64,000 nt of DNA from CAWCWK01 sp963842125 (GCA_963842125.1 CAWJFE010000001.1:620001-684000), one strand, 5' to 3'; shown: positions 53,401-63,678, counted from the first letter of the stretch. Program-made: numbers and translations. The notes: generated by a model not told the origin, from the sequence alone.

Positions 53401-55963
53401 GGGCGACACGGCGCGCGTCCATGTCGAGGCGCGTTTTGCCGGTCCCGTCGAGGTGCTGGTGCTCGACGAGCGGGTCGTGGCGCGCGTCACCGCCGAGATC
53501 GGCGCGGAGGGCGGCACGGTCGAGATCCCCGTCACCCGGGATTGGGGGCCTGGCGCCTATGTCGTCGCGATCGCCTATCGGCCGATGGATGCGGCCCGCA
53601 TGCCCGGCCGCGCCCTCGGTCTCGCCCATGCGCAGGTCGATCCCGGCGACCGCGCGCTCGACGTCGCCATCGAGGCGCCCGAGAGAATCGCGCCGCGCTC
53701 CACGCTCGATCTCGTCGTCACCGTCGAGGGCGTCGCGGAGGGCGAGGACGCCTATCTCACGCTCGCCATGGCCGACGAGGGCATCCTCAACATCACCGGG
53801 TTCGCACCGCCCTCGCTGAGCGATCATTATTTCGGCCAGCGCCGGCTCGGCGTTCTCGTGCGCGATCTCTACGGGCGGCTCATCGACCGGATGCAGGGCG
53901 CGCTCGGGCGGGTGCGCTCGGGCGGCGATGCGAGCGCCTCCTTCGAGAGCCCGCCGCCGATGGACGATCTCGTCACCGCCTTCGTCGGCCCGCTGGAAGT
54001 GGGCGCAGACGGGCGCGTCGCCGTCTCGCTCGACGTGCCGGACTTCAACGGCGCGCTCACCCTCTCCGCGCTCGCCTGGTCCGGGACCGGCGTCGGCGAG
54101 GCCTCGGTAAGCGTCGTGGCGCGCGATCCCGTCGTCATCGCGGCCGCCCGGCCCCGCTTCCTCGCGCCGGGCGACATATCGCGCATCGCGCTCGATCTCA
54201 CCCATGTCGAGGGCCCGGCGGGCGCCGTCTCGCTCGCCCTCACGGGCGGCGAGGGCGTCGTGGAACTCGGCGGCACGGCCGACTGGCTCCTCGATCTCGG
54301 CCAGCTTGGGCGCGCCCGCGCGCTCGTGTCCGTGCGCGCATTGGCCATCGGCGACGCCGAGATGGAGGCCGTGCTGACGCTGCCGGGCGGCGACGTGCTG
54401 ACCAAGGCCTTCACCCTGCCCGTGCGCAGCCTCGCACCCGAGACGGTGAGCAACACGACCCTGCGCCTCGCCTCCGGCGCCGCGCTCGACCTCGGGCCGG
54501 ACCTCCTGGCGGACATGGTGCCCGGTACCGCAGCGGCGACGGTCAGCATCACCGGCGCCCTCGGCTTCGATGTGGCGGGCGTGGTGCGCGACCTCGATCG
54601 CTATCCCTATGGCTGTACCGAGCAGACGGTGAGCCGCGCCATCCCCCTCGTCTATCTCGACCGCACGATCCTGGCCGCCGGTCTCGGCGAAGGAGAGGAC
54701 GCCGAGATCACGGCCCGCGTGCAGACCGCCATCGAGACCGTGCTCGCCAATCAGGCCTCGAACGGCTCCTTCGGCCTCTGGCGCCCGGATGGCGGCGATC
54801 TCTGGCTCGACGCCTACGTGACCGACTTCCTCACCCGCGCCCGCGAGGCCGGCTACGCTGTGGCCGAGACGCCCTTCCGGCTTGCCATCGACGCGCTTCG
54901 CAACGGTCTCGCCTACCTGCCGGCCGAGCCCGACTACGCGCCCGTCGCCTATGCATCCTATGTGCTGGCGCGGAACGGGCGGGCCGCGATCGGCGATCTG
55001 CGCTATCTCGCCGACACGCAGCTCGGCCGCTTCCCCACCCCGCTCGCCAAGGCGCAGGTCGCGGCCGCGCTGGCACTCTACGGCGACCGGGTGCGGGCCG
55101 AGCGGGTGCTGCGCAACGCCGTCGACGATGCCGCCGGGCGGCGCTACGACCCCTCCCGCCGCGATTTCGGAACGGCTCTGCGCGACGACGCCGCCGTGCT
55201 GACGCTCGGCCTCGAGACCGGCATAGACGGCGTCGATCTCAGCGGCCTCGTCACCCAGGTCAGCGCCGGGCGGGCTGGGCGCGACCACACCTCGACGCAG
55301 GAGGACGCCTGGTCGCTCCTCGCCGCCCACGCCCTCCTCACCGAGGCGCCGCCGCGGCTCGAGATCGACGGCACCATCCGCGAGGGCGCCTATGCCCGCC
55401 GCTTCGACACTGACGACCTGACGGGCGACGCTCCCGCGATCGTCAACCGCGCCGACGATGCGGTCACGGCCGAGGTGACGGTGCGCGGCGTGCCACTCGT
55501 CGCGCCGCCGGCCTATACCGAGGGTTATCAGATCACCCGGAGCTACTACACGATGGAGGGCGAGACCGCCGACCCGAGCGTCGTCGCGCAGGGCGACAGG
55601 CTCGTCGCCGTCGTCGAGGTCCTACCCATCGACGAGGCCTTCGCACGGGTGATGGTCAACGATCCGCTGCCCGCCGGCTTCGAGATCGACAATCCGGACA
55701 TCCTCCGGGGCGGCGACGTGGCCGCGCTCGACATCGCGCTCACGACCGAGGTCGCCCATACCGAGTTCCGCGCCGAACGGTTCCTGGCCGCCTTCGACAA
55801 GCCGCAGGGCGACACGGTACCCCGCCGCTTCGCCTATGTCGTGCGCGCCGTCTCGCCGGGCGACTTCGTCCATCCGGCGGCGACCGTCGAGGACATGTAC
55901 CGGCCGGAGCGGCGCGGGCGGACCAACGAGACGCTCGTCTCGGTCGTCGGACCGCTGCGCTGA
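50452..55963 (+). pseudogene. Alpha-2-macroglobulin family lipoprotein-like protease trap, one frameshift
   Basis: Re-joined product ~1836 residues with a signal peptide (VLVAAPLALMDSARA|Q). A PAN/apple-like domain with several Cys follows (~45-105, GGDYETLREVSREDCEAACLADARCAALTYN), then helical repeats, MG domains, and the thioester motif YPYGCTEQT (~1387) that covalently traps attacking proteases. The frame changes once: an extra base near 51784 between ATWDVE and EISDRDGTDVW. Both sides are otherwise intact, so a sequencing indel is as likely as inactivation. Pairing with pbpC downstream is the conserved bacterial arrangement linking protease defence with cell-wall repair. Confidence 0.88.
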
Positions 55964-55991
55964 CGGTCGGTCGGGCGGTGGGGCGCTGACG

Positions 55992-58049
55992 GTGGCGCGC
56001 GGCCGACGAAGGCTCGCGGCGGCGGGCGTCGCCCTCGCCCTATCGTCGGGCCTCGCCCTCTGGTCCGCGCTCGCGATCGACCGAGCGATCGAGGCCCGCG
56101 CACTCGCGCTCGCCGCGCCCGTGACGGGCACCGAGATCCGCGATCCGGACGGCCGCCTCCTCGCCGCCTTCGCCGACGAGGAGGGCCGCTGGCGCCTCGG
56201 CGCGGGGCCGGACGATGTCGATCCACGCTATCTGCGGATGCTCTTCGCCTGGGAGGACAAGCGCTTTCGCACCCATGGCGGGGTCGATGCCTTGGCCGTC
56301 CTTCGCGCCGGCTGGCAGGCGCTGCGCCATGGCCGCGTCGTCTCCGGCGCCTCGACGCTGACCATGCAGGCCGCGCGCCTCTCGGCCGAGCTACCGACGC
56401 GCTCCGCCCCGGCCAAGGTCGAGCAGGTCCTCACCGCCCTTGCGATGGAGCGGGTGGCGGGCAAGGCCGGCATTCTCTCGACCTATCTCACGCTCGCGCC
56501 CTATGGCGGCAACCTGGAGGGCGTGCGGGCGGCGAGCCTCGCCTGGTTCGGCAAGGCGCCGCGCCGGCTGACGGCCGCCGAGGCCGCGCTCCTCGTCGCC
56601 CTGCCGCAATCGCCGGAGCGCACGCGGCCCGATCGCTTTCCCGAGCGCGCCAAGGCCGCGCGCGACCGCGTGCTGCGCCGGATGGCCGCTCTTGGCGAGA
56701 TCGATGCGGGCGAACTCGCCCGCGCGCTGGCCGAACCCGTCCCGTCTCGCCGCCGCGCCCTCCCCTTCCTCGCGCCCCATACCGCGATCCGGCTAGCGGC
56801 CGAGCGAGGGGACACGGACCGGATCGACGTGACGATCGATGCCGGTCTCCAGAGAACGCTCGAGGCCTATTCGCGCGAGCGCGCGGCCGGCCTCGGCGCT
56901 GGCGTGAGCCTCGCCCTCCTCGTCGCCGACCACGCGACGGGCGCCATCCGCGCCTCGGTCGGCGCGCCCGACCTCTTCGATGCCGCGCGGGACGGCCATG
57001 TCGATCTCACCCGCGCCATCCGCTCGCCGGGCTCGACGCTCAAGCCCTTCATCTACGGCCTCGCCTTCGAGCGGGGGCTCGCCCATCCCGAAAGCCTCGT
57101 CGACGACAGCCCCGGCAGCTTCGCGGGCTATCGGCCGCAGAATTTCGACGAACGCTTCGAGGGGCTCATCACGGTCCGCCGCGCGCTCCAGCTCTCGCGC
57201 AACCTGCCGGCGGTCGAGCTTCTGGCGCGCGTCGGGCCGAGCCGTCTTGTCGCACGGTTGCGCAAGGGCGGAGCCGCGCCCGAGCTCGGCGATCGCTCGC
57301 TGCCGGGCCTCGCCATCGGTCTGGGCGGCGTCGGGCTGACGCTGCACGATCTCGTCGGCCTCTATGCCGGGATCGCCGAGGGCGGCGCCGCGCGGCCGCT
57401 CCACGTTCTGGCCGGAACGGGCGGCCTGCCCCGGCGCATTCTGCCCGCGCCGTCCGCCTGGTACGTCGCCTCCATCCTCGCCGGCGCGAAGACGACCACC
57501 AAAGGCTCGCCGGGCGATCTCGCGATCAAGACCGGCACGTCCTACGGCTCGCGCGACGGCTGGGCGATCGGCTTCGACGGGACGCATACGGTCGGCGTCT
57601 GGATCGGCCGGCCGGACGGCGCGCCGGTGCCGGGCCTCCTTGGACAGCGGGACGCGGTGCCCGTGCTGCGCGACGTCTTCGCCCGCATCGGCCCGCTCAC
57701 GCGCCTGCCTGGTCCACCGCCCGGCATCCTCGCCTCCTCGGGCGGCGGGCTGCCGCCGGCCATGCGCCGCGTCGGGCGTGCCGCCATCGCCGGGGTTCGC
57801 GACACGGGACCGCAGATCGTCTTTCCGCCCGACGCCGCGCGCGTCGAGGTCGGCGGCACCGGTGGCGCACTCGCCCTCAAGGCGCGGGACGGACGCCCAC
57901 CCTATACGTGGTATGTCGACGGCGCCCCCATCGCGCGCGATGCCTCCGGCGAGCAGGCGCTCTGGCAGGTCACCGGGCCGGGCTTCGTCGAGATCGCCGT
58001 CATCGACGCCGCCGGCGCCGCCGACCGGGCGCGGGTGCGGCTCGACTGA
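55992..58049 (+). CDS. pbpC: Penicillin-binding protein 1C
   Basis: A 685-residue bifunctional peptidoglycan synthase. A membrane anchor (LAAAGVALALSSGLALWSALA) is followed by a glycosyltransferase domain with catalytic Glu in AWEDKRFRTHGGVD (~87) and GASTLTMQAARL. The transpeptidase domain carries SPGSTLKPF (~345), SRNLP (~401) and KTGTS (~512). The C-terminal BiPBP_C domain (~590-685) marks class 1C. The GTG start lies 29 bp after the macroglobulin stop, so the two genes form an operon. A longer frame into the upstream gene is rejected. Confidence 0.95.
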   Translation: MARGRRRLAAAGVALALSSGLALWSALAIDRAIEARALALAAPVTGTEIRDPDGRLLAAFADEEGRWRLGAGPDDVDPRYLRMLFAWEDKRFRTHGGVDALAVLRAGWQALRHGRVVSGASTLTMQAARLSAELPTRSAPAKVEQVLTALAMERVAGKAGILSTYLTLAPYGGNLEGVRAASLAWFGKAPRRLTAAEAALLVALPQSPERTRPDRFPERAKAARDRVLRRMAALGEIDAGELARALAEPVPSRRRALPFLAPHTAIRLAAERGDTDRIDVTIDAGLQRTLEAYSRERAAGLGAGVSLALLVADHATGAIRASVGAPDLFDAARDGHVDLTRAIRSPGSTLKPFIYGLAFERGLAHPESLVDDSPGSFAGYRPQNFDERFEGLITVRRALQLSRNLPAVELLARVGPSRLVARLRKGGAAPELGDRSLPGLAIGLGGVGLTLHDLVGLYAGIAEGGAARPLHVLAGTGGLPRRILPAPSAWYVASILAGAKTTTKGSPGDLAIKTGTSYGSRDGWAIGFDGTHTVGVWIGRPDGAPVPGLLGQRDAVPVLRDVFARIGPLTRLPGPPPGILASSGGGLPPAMRRVGRAAIAGVRDTGPQIVFPPDAARVEVGGTGGALALKARDGRPPYTWYVDGAPIARDASGEQALWQVTGPGFVEIAVIDAAGAADRARVRLD

Positions 58050-58053
58050 CGGC

Positions 58054-59478
58054 TTATCCCACCGGCCCGAGATCGGGCACGATCTTGCCGGGGTTCATCA
58101 GATCGTGCGGGTCGAGCGCCGTCTTGATGGCGCGCATGGCCGCGATGGCGGGATCGCCAAGCTCCCGGGTGAGGTACTTCGCCTTGCCCTGGCCGATACC
58201 GTGCTCGCCGGTGCATGTGCCGTCCATGCGGATGGCGCGCTCTGCGAGGCGGGCGAGGAGCGTCTCGACACGGCCGACCTCGTCGGCATCGCCCGGATCC
58301 ATCAGGGCGAGCGTGTGGAAGTTGCCATCGCCGACATGGCCGACGATCGGCGCGACGAGGCGCAGCTCGGCGATGTCGTCCTGAGTCTCCGTGATGCACT
58401 CCGTGAGCCGCGAGATCGGCACGCAGACATCGGTCGAGACGCCCTCGCCGCCGGGGCGCAGGCCCATCGCGGCCCAATAGGCGTCGTGCCGCGCAGACCA
58501 GAGCCGGCCGCGAACCTCCGGGTCCGTCGCCCAGTCGAAGGGGCCGCCGCCGCACTCCCCGGCGATCTCGGCAAAGGCCGCCGACTGCTCGGCGACGCCG
58601 GCCGGCGAGCCGTGGAATTCGAGAAAGAGGCAAGGGCTTTCCGGCAGCGAAAGCTTGGAGTGAGCGTTGCAGGCCTTCACTTGCAGCGCGTCGAGCAGTT
58701 CGATGCGCGCGACCGGAATGCCCGACTGGATCGTCAGGATCGTCGCATCGACCGCCGAGCCGACGTCCGGGAACGGGCACACCCCGCCCGAGACCGCCTC
58801 CGGGATGCCGGCAAGCTTGAGCGTGATCGCCGTGACGATGCCGAGCGTGCCCTCCGAGCCGACGAGAAGCCGTGTGAGATCGTAGCCGGCCGAGGTCTTG
58901 CGGGCCCGGCGCGCGGTGCGCAACAACTCCCCGTTGGCGAGCACGGCCTCCAGCGCCAGAACGTTGTCCTTCATCGTGCCGTAGCGCACCGCGTTGGTGC
59001 CCGAGGCACGGGTGGCGACCATCCCGCCGAGCGAGGCGTCGGCGCCGGGATCGATCGGGAAGAAGAGGCCGGTATCGCGCAGGTGCGCGTTGAGCGCCTT
59101 GCGCGTCACGCCGGGCTCGACCGTGCAATCGAGGTCCTCCGGGCTCACGCGCAGCACGCGGTTCATGCGGCTCATGTCGAGCGAGACGCCGCCGCGCGGC
59201 GCGTTCACATGGCCCTCCAGCGAAGAGCCGGTGCCGAAGGGAATGATCGGGACACGATGCTCGGCGCAGATCCGCACCACGTCCCGCACCTCGTCCGCGC
59301 TCTCGGCCCAGACGACGGCTTCGGGCGGCTGGTTCGGCGTCCAGCTCGTCGTGTGCCCATGCTGCTCGCGCACGCTCATTCCATCGGAAAACCGCTCACC
59401 GAAGCGCTGCTTCAAGATACCGAGCGGTGCCGAGCGATCCGGCAGGCTCATCCCGGACGATGGGGCATGATGGTTCAT
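58054..59478 (-). CDS. FAD-binding D-lactate dehydrogenase/glycolate oxidase-type protein
   Basis: A 474-residue oxidase of the VAO superfamily. The PP-loop FAD domain reads VPIIPFGTGSSLEGHVNAPRGGVSLDMSRMNR ... PGADASLGGMVATRASGTNAVRYGTM ... LLVGSEGTLGIVTAITLKL. The C-terminal cap has VGHVGDGNFHTLALMDP and the CTGEHGIGQGKAKYL motif of the D-lactate dehydrogenase (cytochrome)/GlcD group. It oxidises a D-2-hydroxyacid, passing electrons to the respiratory chain. The start is ATG 59478. It is convergent with pbpC, with stops ~4 bp apart. Confidence 0.93.
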   Translation of the reverse strand: MNHHAPSSGMSLPDRSAPLGILKQRFGERFSDGMSVREQHGHTTSWTPNQPPEAVVWAESADEVRDVVRICAEHRVPIIPFGTGSSLEGHVNAPRGGVSLDMSRMNRVLRVSPEDLDCTVEPGVTRKALNAHLRDTGLFFPIDPGADASLGGMVATRASGTNAVRYGTMKDNVLALEAVLANGELLRTARRARKTSAGYDLTRLLVGSEGTLGIVTAITLKLAGIPEAVSGGVCPFPDVGSAVDATILTIQSGIPVARIELLDALQVKACNAHSKLSLPESPCLFLEFHGSPAGVAEQSAAFAEIAGECGGGPFDWATDPEVRGRLWSARHDAYWAAMGLRPGGEGVSTDVCVPISRLTECITETQDDIAELRLVAPIVGHVGDGNFHTLALMDPGDADEVGRVETLLARLAERAIRMDGTCTGEHGIGQGKAKYLTRELGDPAIAAMRAIKTALDPHDLMNPGKIVPDLGPVG

Positions 59479-59626
59479 GATGCGGCTCCGATGGCGAGGA
59501 CCCACCCTTATCGCCGGCCTTCGCCCGAGGGTCAAAGATCGGAGGCGATGGTCGAAGGGTGCGTGCAGAGGCCAGCAAACCGGCGCCCGCCCTCCCGCTT
59601 CGATGAGCAAATCGGCAAAGAAGCCG

Positions 59627-59719
59627 TGGCGGGCACGGAGGGATTCGAACCCTCGATACGGCTCATCACCGTATACTCCCTTAGCAGGGGAGCGCCTTCA
59701 GCCACTCGGCCACGTGCCC
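59627..59719 (-). tRNA. tRNA-Ser (anticodon GCT)
   Basis: Minus strand, 93 nt including an encoded CCA. The acceptor stem GGGCACG pairs with CGTGCCC, followed by discriminator G and CCA. The D arm contains GGCCGAGTGGCTGAAGGC. The anticodon arm is CTCCC-CTGCTAA-GGGAG, with GCT reading AGC/AGU. A long variable arm (TATACGGTGATGAGCCGTAT) is typical of tRNA-Ser, and the T arm is AGGGTTCGAATCCCT. Confidence 0.97.
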
Positions 59720-60017
59720 GGTTCGGCTGTCTTAAGGGGCGGGCGGGGTTCGGGTCAACATGGGCTCGCACGCGCCCTCACCGTGATGGCGCGGATGCCA
59801 CAGACTGGGCGATGCGAACGCTGGCGAGCGAGACCGAAAACGGCTCTTTACGTAAACGGAAGAGCGAGACATAGTGCGCCGTCATCGAGGCCGCGAACGC
59901 CTTCGCCGTGCGAGACTGCGCGTGGCCGAACCCTGTGAGACGTTCGAGACCCCGGGAGGGACCCGAGCCGTGAGCGAGACGATGCCCCCGAAGGGCGCTT
60001 TTGGAGGAGACATACGT

Positions 60018-60419
60018 ATGACGAAGATTTCGCGGACCACCCTGACCGGGATCCTGACCGGCGCGGCCCTGGCCTTCGGTCTGGCGGCGACGCCGGCGCT
60101 GGCCGATCCGAGCGGCACCTGGACGACCGAGGGCGGCCTCAGCCAGGTGCGGATCGCGCCCTGCGGCGGCGCCTTTTGCGGCACCGTGATCTGGACCAAG
60201 GACCCCAACCGGGCCGACGCCAAGAGTGGGCGGAAGGTCAAGGGCATGACGATCCTGACCGGCATGACCGAGACGGGCGCCAACCAGTACAAGGGCAAGC
60301 TCTACAACCCGCAGGACGGCAAGAACTACACCGGCTACATGACCGTGAACGGTAGTTCGGCCACGCTCAAGGGCTGCGTCGTTCGCCCCTTGTGCAAGAC
60401 GCAGACATGGTCGCGGTAA
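60018..60419 (+). CDS. DUF2147 exported protein
   Basis: A 133-residue periplasmic protein. The signal peptide is MTKISRTTLTGILTGAALAFGLAATPALA, then ADPSGTWTTEGGLSQVRIAPCGGAFCGTVIWTKD, the DUF2147 signature including its paired Cys; NPQDGKNYTGYMTVNG and LKGCVVRPLCKTQTWSR complete the fold. Function unknown. A strong GGAGGAGA ribosome site supports the start, and an intrinsic terminator follows at 60473-60494. Confidence 0.93.
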   Translation: MTKISRTTLTGILTGAALAFGLAATPALADPSGTWTTEGGLSQVRIAPCGGAFCGTVIWTKDPNRADAKSGRKVKGMTILTGMTETGANQYKGKLYNPQDGKNYTGYMTVNGSSATLKGCVVRPLCKTQTWSR

Positions 60420-60472
60420 GCCGGTCGCGCTGATCGGAAGCGAGAACTCGTTCGGCGCACGAGCGGACATCG

Positions 60473-60494
60473 AAAGGCGGCTTCGGCCGCCTTT
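60473..60494. terminator. Intrinsic terminator after the DUF2147 gene
   Basis: AAAGGCGGC-TTCG-GCCGCCTTT is a perfect 9-bp stem with a UUCG tetraloop. The T residues are within the stem end, and the mirror A residues mean it could act on either strand, serving the DUF2147 gene and, less probably, the minus-strand App1-like gene. Confidence 0.8.
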
Positions 60495-60547
60495 GCTGCA
60501 TTCCGGCTTAGAGGCTGTTATGGAGACCGCCAGCACCCGGAGCCGAT

Positions 60548-61792
60548 CTAGCCCGGGACCGGCAGCCCCTCCGCGATGCGCCGGCCGGCCTCTTCCGTGA
60601 CGAGGCCGTGCTCGGCCGCGTGGAGGGCCATGGCGCGGGTGTCGGGGCTGAGAAGGGTCGGCACGCCCATCGTCTCGAGATCGGCGACGAAGGGGGCGGC
60701 CTTGGCGGCGAACTCGGGGCCCTGCGCCGGCGAGACGTCGCGCAGATAGACGGCCTTCACGCGGCCTGGATAGTCGCGTGCGGCCTGGGCGTAGACCTGC
60801 GGGTCGCGCTGGCCGCTATCGCCGATGAGGACGAAGCCGAGATCGGGATAGGTGTCCATCAGCGTGCCGATGGCGCGGCCCTTGTGCGCCTCGTGGTGCT
60901 CGCCGATCGGACCATGCCGGCTGAGCCCGTAGTCGCGCAGGAAGATCGGCCCGAGCGGGATCGAGCGCAGCGCCATGTATTCGACCAGCACGTCGTAGAG
61001 GTTCCAGGGGCTCGACGAGACGTAGAAGACGGGATTGAGGCTGCGCGCCTGCGCCGTGCGGCCGCCGCGCTCCAGCGCCTTGTAGAAGGCCGCGACGCCC
61101 GGCAGCGCGGTGCGCTGCGCGGCCGAGCGGGTCAGAACGAGCGGGATCATCTTCAGCTTGCTCGTCGCATGGGTCTCGACGATCGTGTCGTCGATATCGG
61201 AGACGATGGCGAAGCGCGCGTCCTGGCCGGGGATGAGGACGGGGACGGTCGTCCGAGCGCCCGGCTCGCTCGAGGCGGTGAGGCGTAGAGGGACGTCGTG
61301 CCAGCGCGCGTCCTCCGGCCGGGGCCGGGCGGCACCGGCCGCGATCTCGAGCGACAGGTAGCCCTCGGCGTCGGAGCGCGCGCAAGCGCTGGTGCCCGGC
61401 ACTTCGACTTCGGCGCCGGCCACCTCGTCGGTCTCGAACCGGTCCCACATCGTGCGCAGGACCTCCCAGCGCGACGCGATGAGGTCGTCGAGATCGCCGT
61501 CTTCGCCGGCCAGTGCCTCGTCGCCGGCGGGACCGGCCTCGACGGGGTGCGGGCTGTCGAGAAGCGCGCCCCGCAGCACCCGAGCGCGAAGCTGGATGCG
61601 GTCGGGCGTGCCGAAGCTGAAATAGGGCTGGAGGATCGCACGCGCGGCATCGCCCTCGCCGAAGAGGCGTTGGCGCATCGCATCGACCCGGTCCTCGAGG
61701 CTGGAAAGCGCGGACCAGAAGCCGCCTCTCCTCTCGGTATCGGCTGCGCCGGTAACCCTTCGGTCGGCTCCGCTCTCGGCATCGTTCGTCAT
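60548..61792 (-). CDS. App1-family phosphatidate phosphatase (DUF2183)
   Basis: A 414-residue protein whose central domain has the HAD-type motif FAIVSDIDDTIVETHATS (~residues 198-215), then NPVFYVSSSPWNLYDVLVEYM, HKGRAIGTLMDTYPDLGFVLIGDSGQRDPQVYAQAA. These blocks define the App1 catalytic domain, related to yeast phosphatidate phosphatase. The N-terminal ~190 residues are the usual beta-rich family extension. It probably dephosphorylates a lipid phosphate. It is downstream of the GST gene on the same strand, separated by a G-rich tandem repeat. Confidence 0.9.
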   Translation of the reverse strand: MTNDAESGADRRVTGAADTERRGGFWSALSSLEDRVDAMRQRLFGEGDAARAILQPYFSFGTPDRIQLRARVLRGALLDSPHPVEAGPAGDEALAGEDGDLDDLIASRWEVLRTMWDRFETDEVAGAEVEVPGTSACARSDAEGYLSLEIAAGAARPRPEDARWHDVPLRLTASSEPGARTTVPVLIPGQDARFAIVSDIDDTIVETHATSKLKMIPLVLTRSAAQRTALPGVAAFYKALERGGRTAQARSLNPVFYVSSSPWNLYDVLVEYMALRSIPLGPIFLRDYGLSRHGPIGEHHEAHKGRAIGTLMDTYPDLGFVLIGDSGQRDPQVYAQAARDYPGRVKAVYLRDVSPAQGPEFAAKAAPFVADLETMGVPTLLSPDTRAMALHAAEHGLVTEEAGRRIAEGLPVPG

Positions 61793-61808
61793 GGGGCGTC
61801 TCCGGCTT

Positions 61809-61872
61809 GGGGGGGTGTCGGGCCTGGGGGGTGTCGGGCCTGGGGGGTGTCGGGCCTGGGGGTGTCGGGGTG
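61809..61872. repeat. 16-bp G-rich tandem repeat
   Basis: Four units of GTGTCGGGCCTGGGGG (periods 16, 16, 15) lie between the GST stop and the App1-like start, in the presumed 5' leader of the latter on the minus strand. The runs of five to six G could form G-quadruplexes on the plus strand. Confidence 0.88.
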
Positions 61873-61883
61873 ATCGTGTGGCG

Positions 61884-62576
61884 TCAGCCGCCGTCGCGCT
61901 CGGCCATCAGACGCGCACGCTCGTCTTCGGAGAAGCCGCCCTTGCGGCGCTCGAGGCCGAGCGCGATGCCGCGGCGCACGCCCGCACGGTCGAGCATTCG
62001 GGCGCGCCAGTCGCGCACATGGGGCACGGTGTCGAGATCGACGCCTTGGCGCTCATAGGGCATGGCCCAGCCGATGGCGGCGATATCGGCGATCGAGAGG
62101 GTATCGGCGATGAAGTCGCGCCCCGCGAGGCGCCGGTCGAGCACGCCGTAGAGACGCCGCGTCTCGTCGCGGTAGCGCTGGATGGCGTAGGGGATGAGCT
62201 CGGGCGCGGAGGCGCTGAAATGGTGGTTCTGACCCAGCATCGGCCCGAACCCGCCCATCTGCCACATCAGCCATTCCTCCACCGCGACGCGGCCGCGCGC
62301 ATCGTCCGGGTAGAACCGCCCGGTCTTCCGGGCGAGGTAGAGGAGGATGGCACCCGATTCGAAGACCGAGATCGGCGCGCCGTCCGGCCCGTCTGGATCG
62401 ACGATGGCGGGCATCCGGTTGTTGGGCGCGATGGCGAGGAAGTCGGGCGCGAACTGGTCGCCGGCGCCGATATCGACCCAATGCGTCTCGTAAGGCAGGC
62501 CGCACTCCTCGAGCATGATCGAGACCTTCCAGCCGTTGGGCGTCGGCCAGTAGTGGAGGGCGATGGGTGCGGTCAT
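61884..62576 (-). CDS. Glutathione S-transferase family protein
   Basis: A 230-residue GST. The thioredoxin-fold N-terminus (IALHYWPTPNGWKVSIMLEECGLPYE ... NNRMPAIVDPDGPDGAPISVFESGAILLYLARKTGRFYP) closely follows the Nu-class YfcG/YghU pattern, in which an N-terminal Thr/Asn, not Tyr or Ser, contacts glutathione. The C-terminal helical domain is EWLMWQMGGFGPMLGQNHHF ... YGVLDRRLAGRDFIADTLSIADIAAIGW. It probably reduces disulfides or peroxides. Confidence 0.92.
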   Translation of the reverse strand: MTAPIALHYWPTPNGWKVSIMLEECGLPYETHWVDIGAGDQFAPDFLAIAPNNRMPAIVDPDGPDGAPISVFESGAILLYLARKTGRFYPDDARGRVAVEEWLMWQMGGFGPMLGQNHHFSASAPELIPYAIQRYRDETRRLYGVLDRRLAGRDFIADTLSIADIAAIGWAMPYERQGVDLDTVPHVRDWRARMLDRAGVRRGIALGLERRKGGFSEDERARLMAERDGG

Positions 62577-62633
62577 GGCACGGCTCGTTGGGAAATGGCT
62601 CGTTGGGAAATGGCGAAGAAGTGAGGACGCGCG

Positions 62634-63614
62634 TCAGAGCCGTTTGGGCTGCATGAGCACGGGCGAGCGCGGGCTGAGATGGAGGCGCACCGCGCGGGGG
62701 CGCACCGCGATGTCGAGTGCGTCGCAGCGCAGCGGCTCTCCGTCGAGATTGACATGCACAGGCTGGCTGGCCCGAACCGCGAGCCGCGTCAGGCGGGTCC
62801 GCACGACGTCCTCGCCGAGCCCGTCGATCCCTCGGCTGATGAGTTCGGAGAGATGGCCGAGCGCGTCCTCGGTCGGCATGGCGGGGATGATGGTGAGATC
62901 GAGGAGGCCGTCGTCCACCATCGCACCCTCGCAGACGGCGAGGCCGCCGCCCGCCGTCGGTCCGTTGCCGACGGCGAGGATGGAGAAGCGACCCTCCCAG
63001 GCGAAGGCGCCATCCGGCCCCTCCCCTTCGAAGCGCGCCGCCTGATCGGCCACCTCGCCCATGCGGCGCACACCCGCGACGACATAGGCCGCGCCGCCCA
63101 GAAGCGCCTTGAGGCGCGGATCGGCCTCGGCCGTCACCCGGGCGCCGAAGCCGCCCGACAGCATGTTGACGAAGGCCCGCCCGTTGAGCGTGCCGACATC
63201 GATCTCCTGCGCCGGCGCATTGGCGATGAGGCGCATCGCGGCGATGGGGTCCGGGATGCCGGCGGCGGTCGCGAAATCGTTGGCGGTGCCGAGCGGGACG
63301 AGGCCGAGCGTGAAGGGTGGATGTCCCTCGACGACCGTTGCCTCCTCGTCGATCGCATCGACGACACTGGCCACGATCTGATTGAACGTGCCGTCGCCGC
63401 CGGCCGCGACGAGCGTGTCGAAGCGCGCGCGCACGCCGTCGAGCGCGGCCTGGCGAATCGCGTCGTCGAACTCCGCCGCGCTCGGCACCTGCTTCTCGAC
63501 GACGAGCCCCCAGGAGCGGGCGCGATCGATCGCGGTCGCGAGGCGCGTGTCCTCGGCATGCTTCCCGTTGACGATGATGCGAAGGCGACGCGGCACGGGC
63601 AGGCTTTCGGGCAC
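62634..63614 (-). CDS. YegS/diacylglycerol-kinase-type lipid kinase
   Basis: A 326-residue kinase. The nucleotide motif TLVAAGGDGTFNQIVASVVDA (around residues 67-87), LGLVPLGTANDFATAAGIP and MLSGGFGARVTAEAD match the YegS/BmrU family, and DGLLDLTIIPAM with NLDGEP forms the C-terminal half. It phosphorylates diacylglycerol or phosphatidylglycerol-type lipids. The start is GTG 63614, without a clear ribosome site. The App1-type lipid phosphatase two genes away suggests a possible lipid-phosphate theme. Confidence 0.93.
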   Translation of the reverse strand: MPESLPVPRRLRIIVNGKHAEDTRLATAIDRARSWGLVVEKQVPSAAEFDDAIRQAALDGVRARFDTLVAAGGDGTFNQIVASVVDAIDEEATVVEGHPPFTLGLVPLGTANDFATAAGIPDPIAAMRLIANAPAQEIDVGTLNGRAFVNMLSGGFGARVTAEADPRLKALLGGAAYVVAGVRRMGEVADQAARFEGEGPDGAFAWEGRFSILAVGNGPTAGGGLAVCEGAMVDDGLLDLTIIPAMPTEDALGHLSELISRGIDGLGEDVVRTRLTRLAVRASQPVHVNLDGEPLRCDALDIAVRPRAVRLHLSPRSPVLMQPKRL

Positions 63615-63678
63615 GAGACGGTGTGCGCCCTCAACGCCCGGGGACGCTCGGGTTGCGTTCCGAGCGGCCGGGCGCGCG

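Noticed and set aside
51734..55330. 1198-codon minus-strand frame under the alpha-2-macroglobulin gene
   Set aside because: The plus strand has signal peptide, MG and thioester motifs; the minus frame is compositionally biased with no motif.
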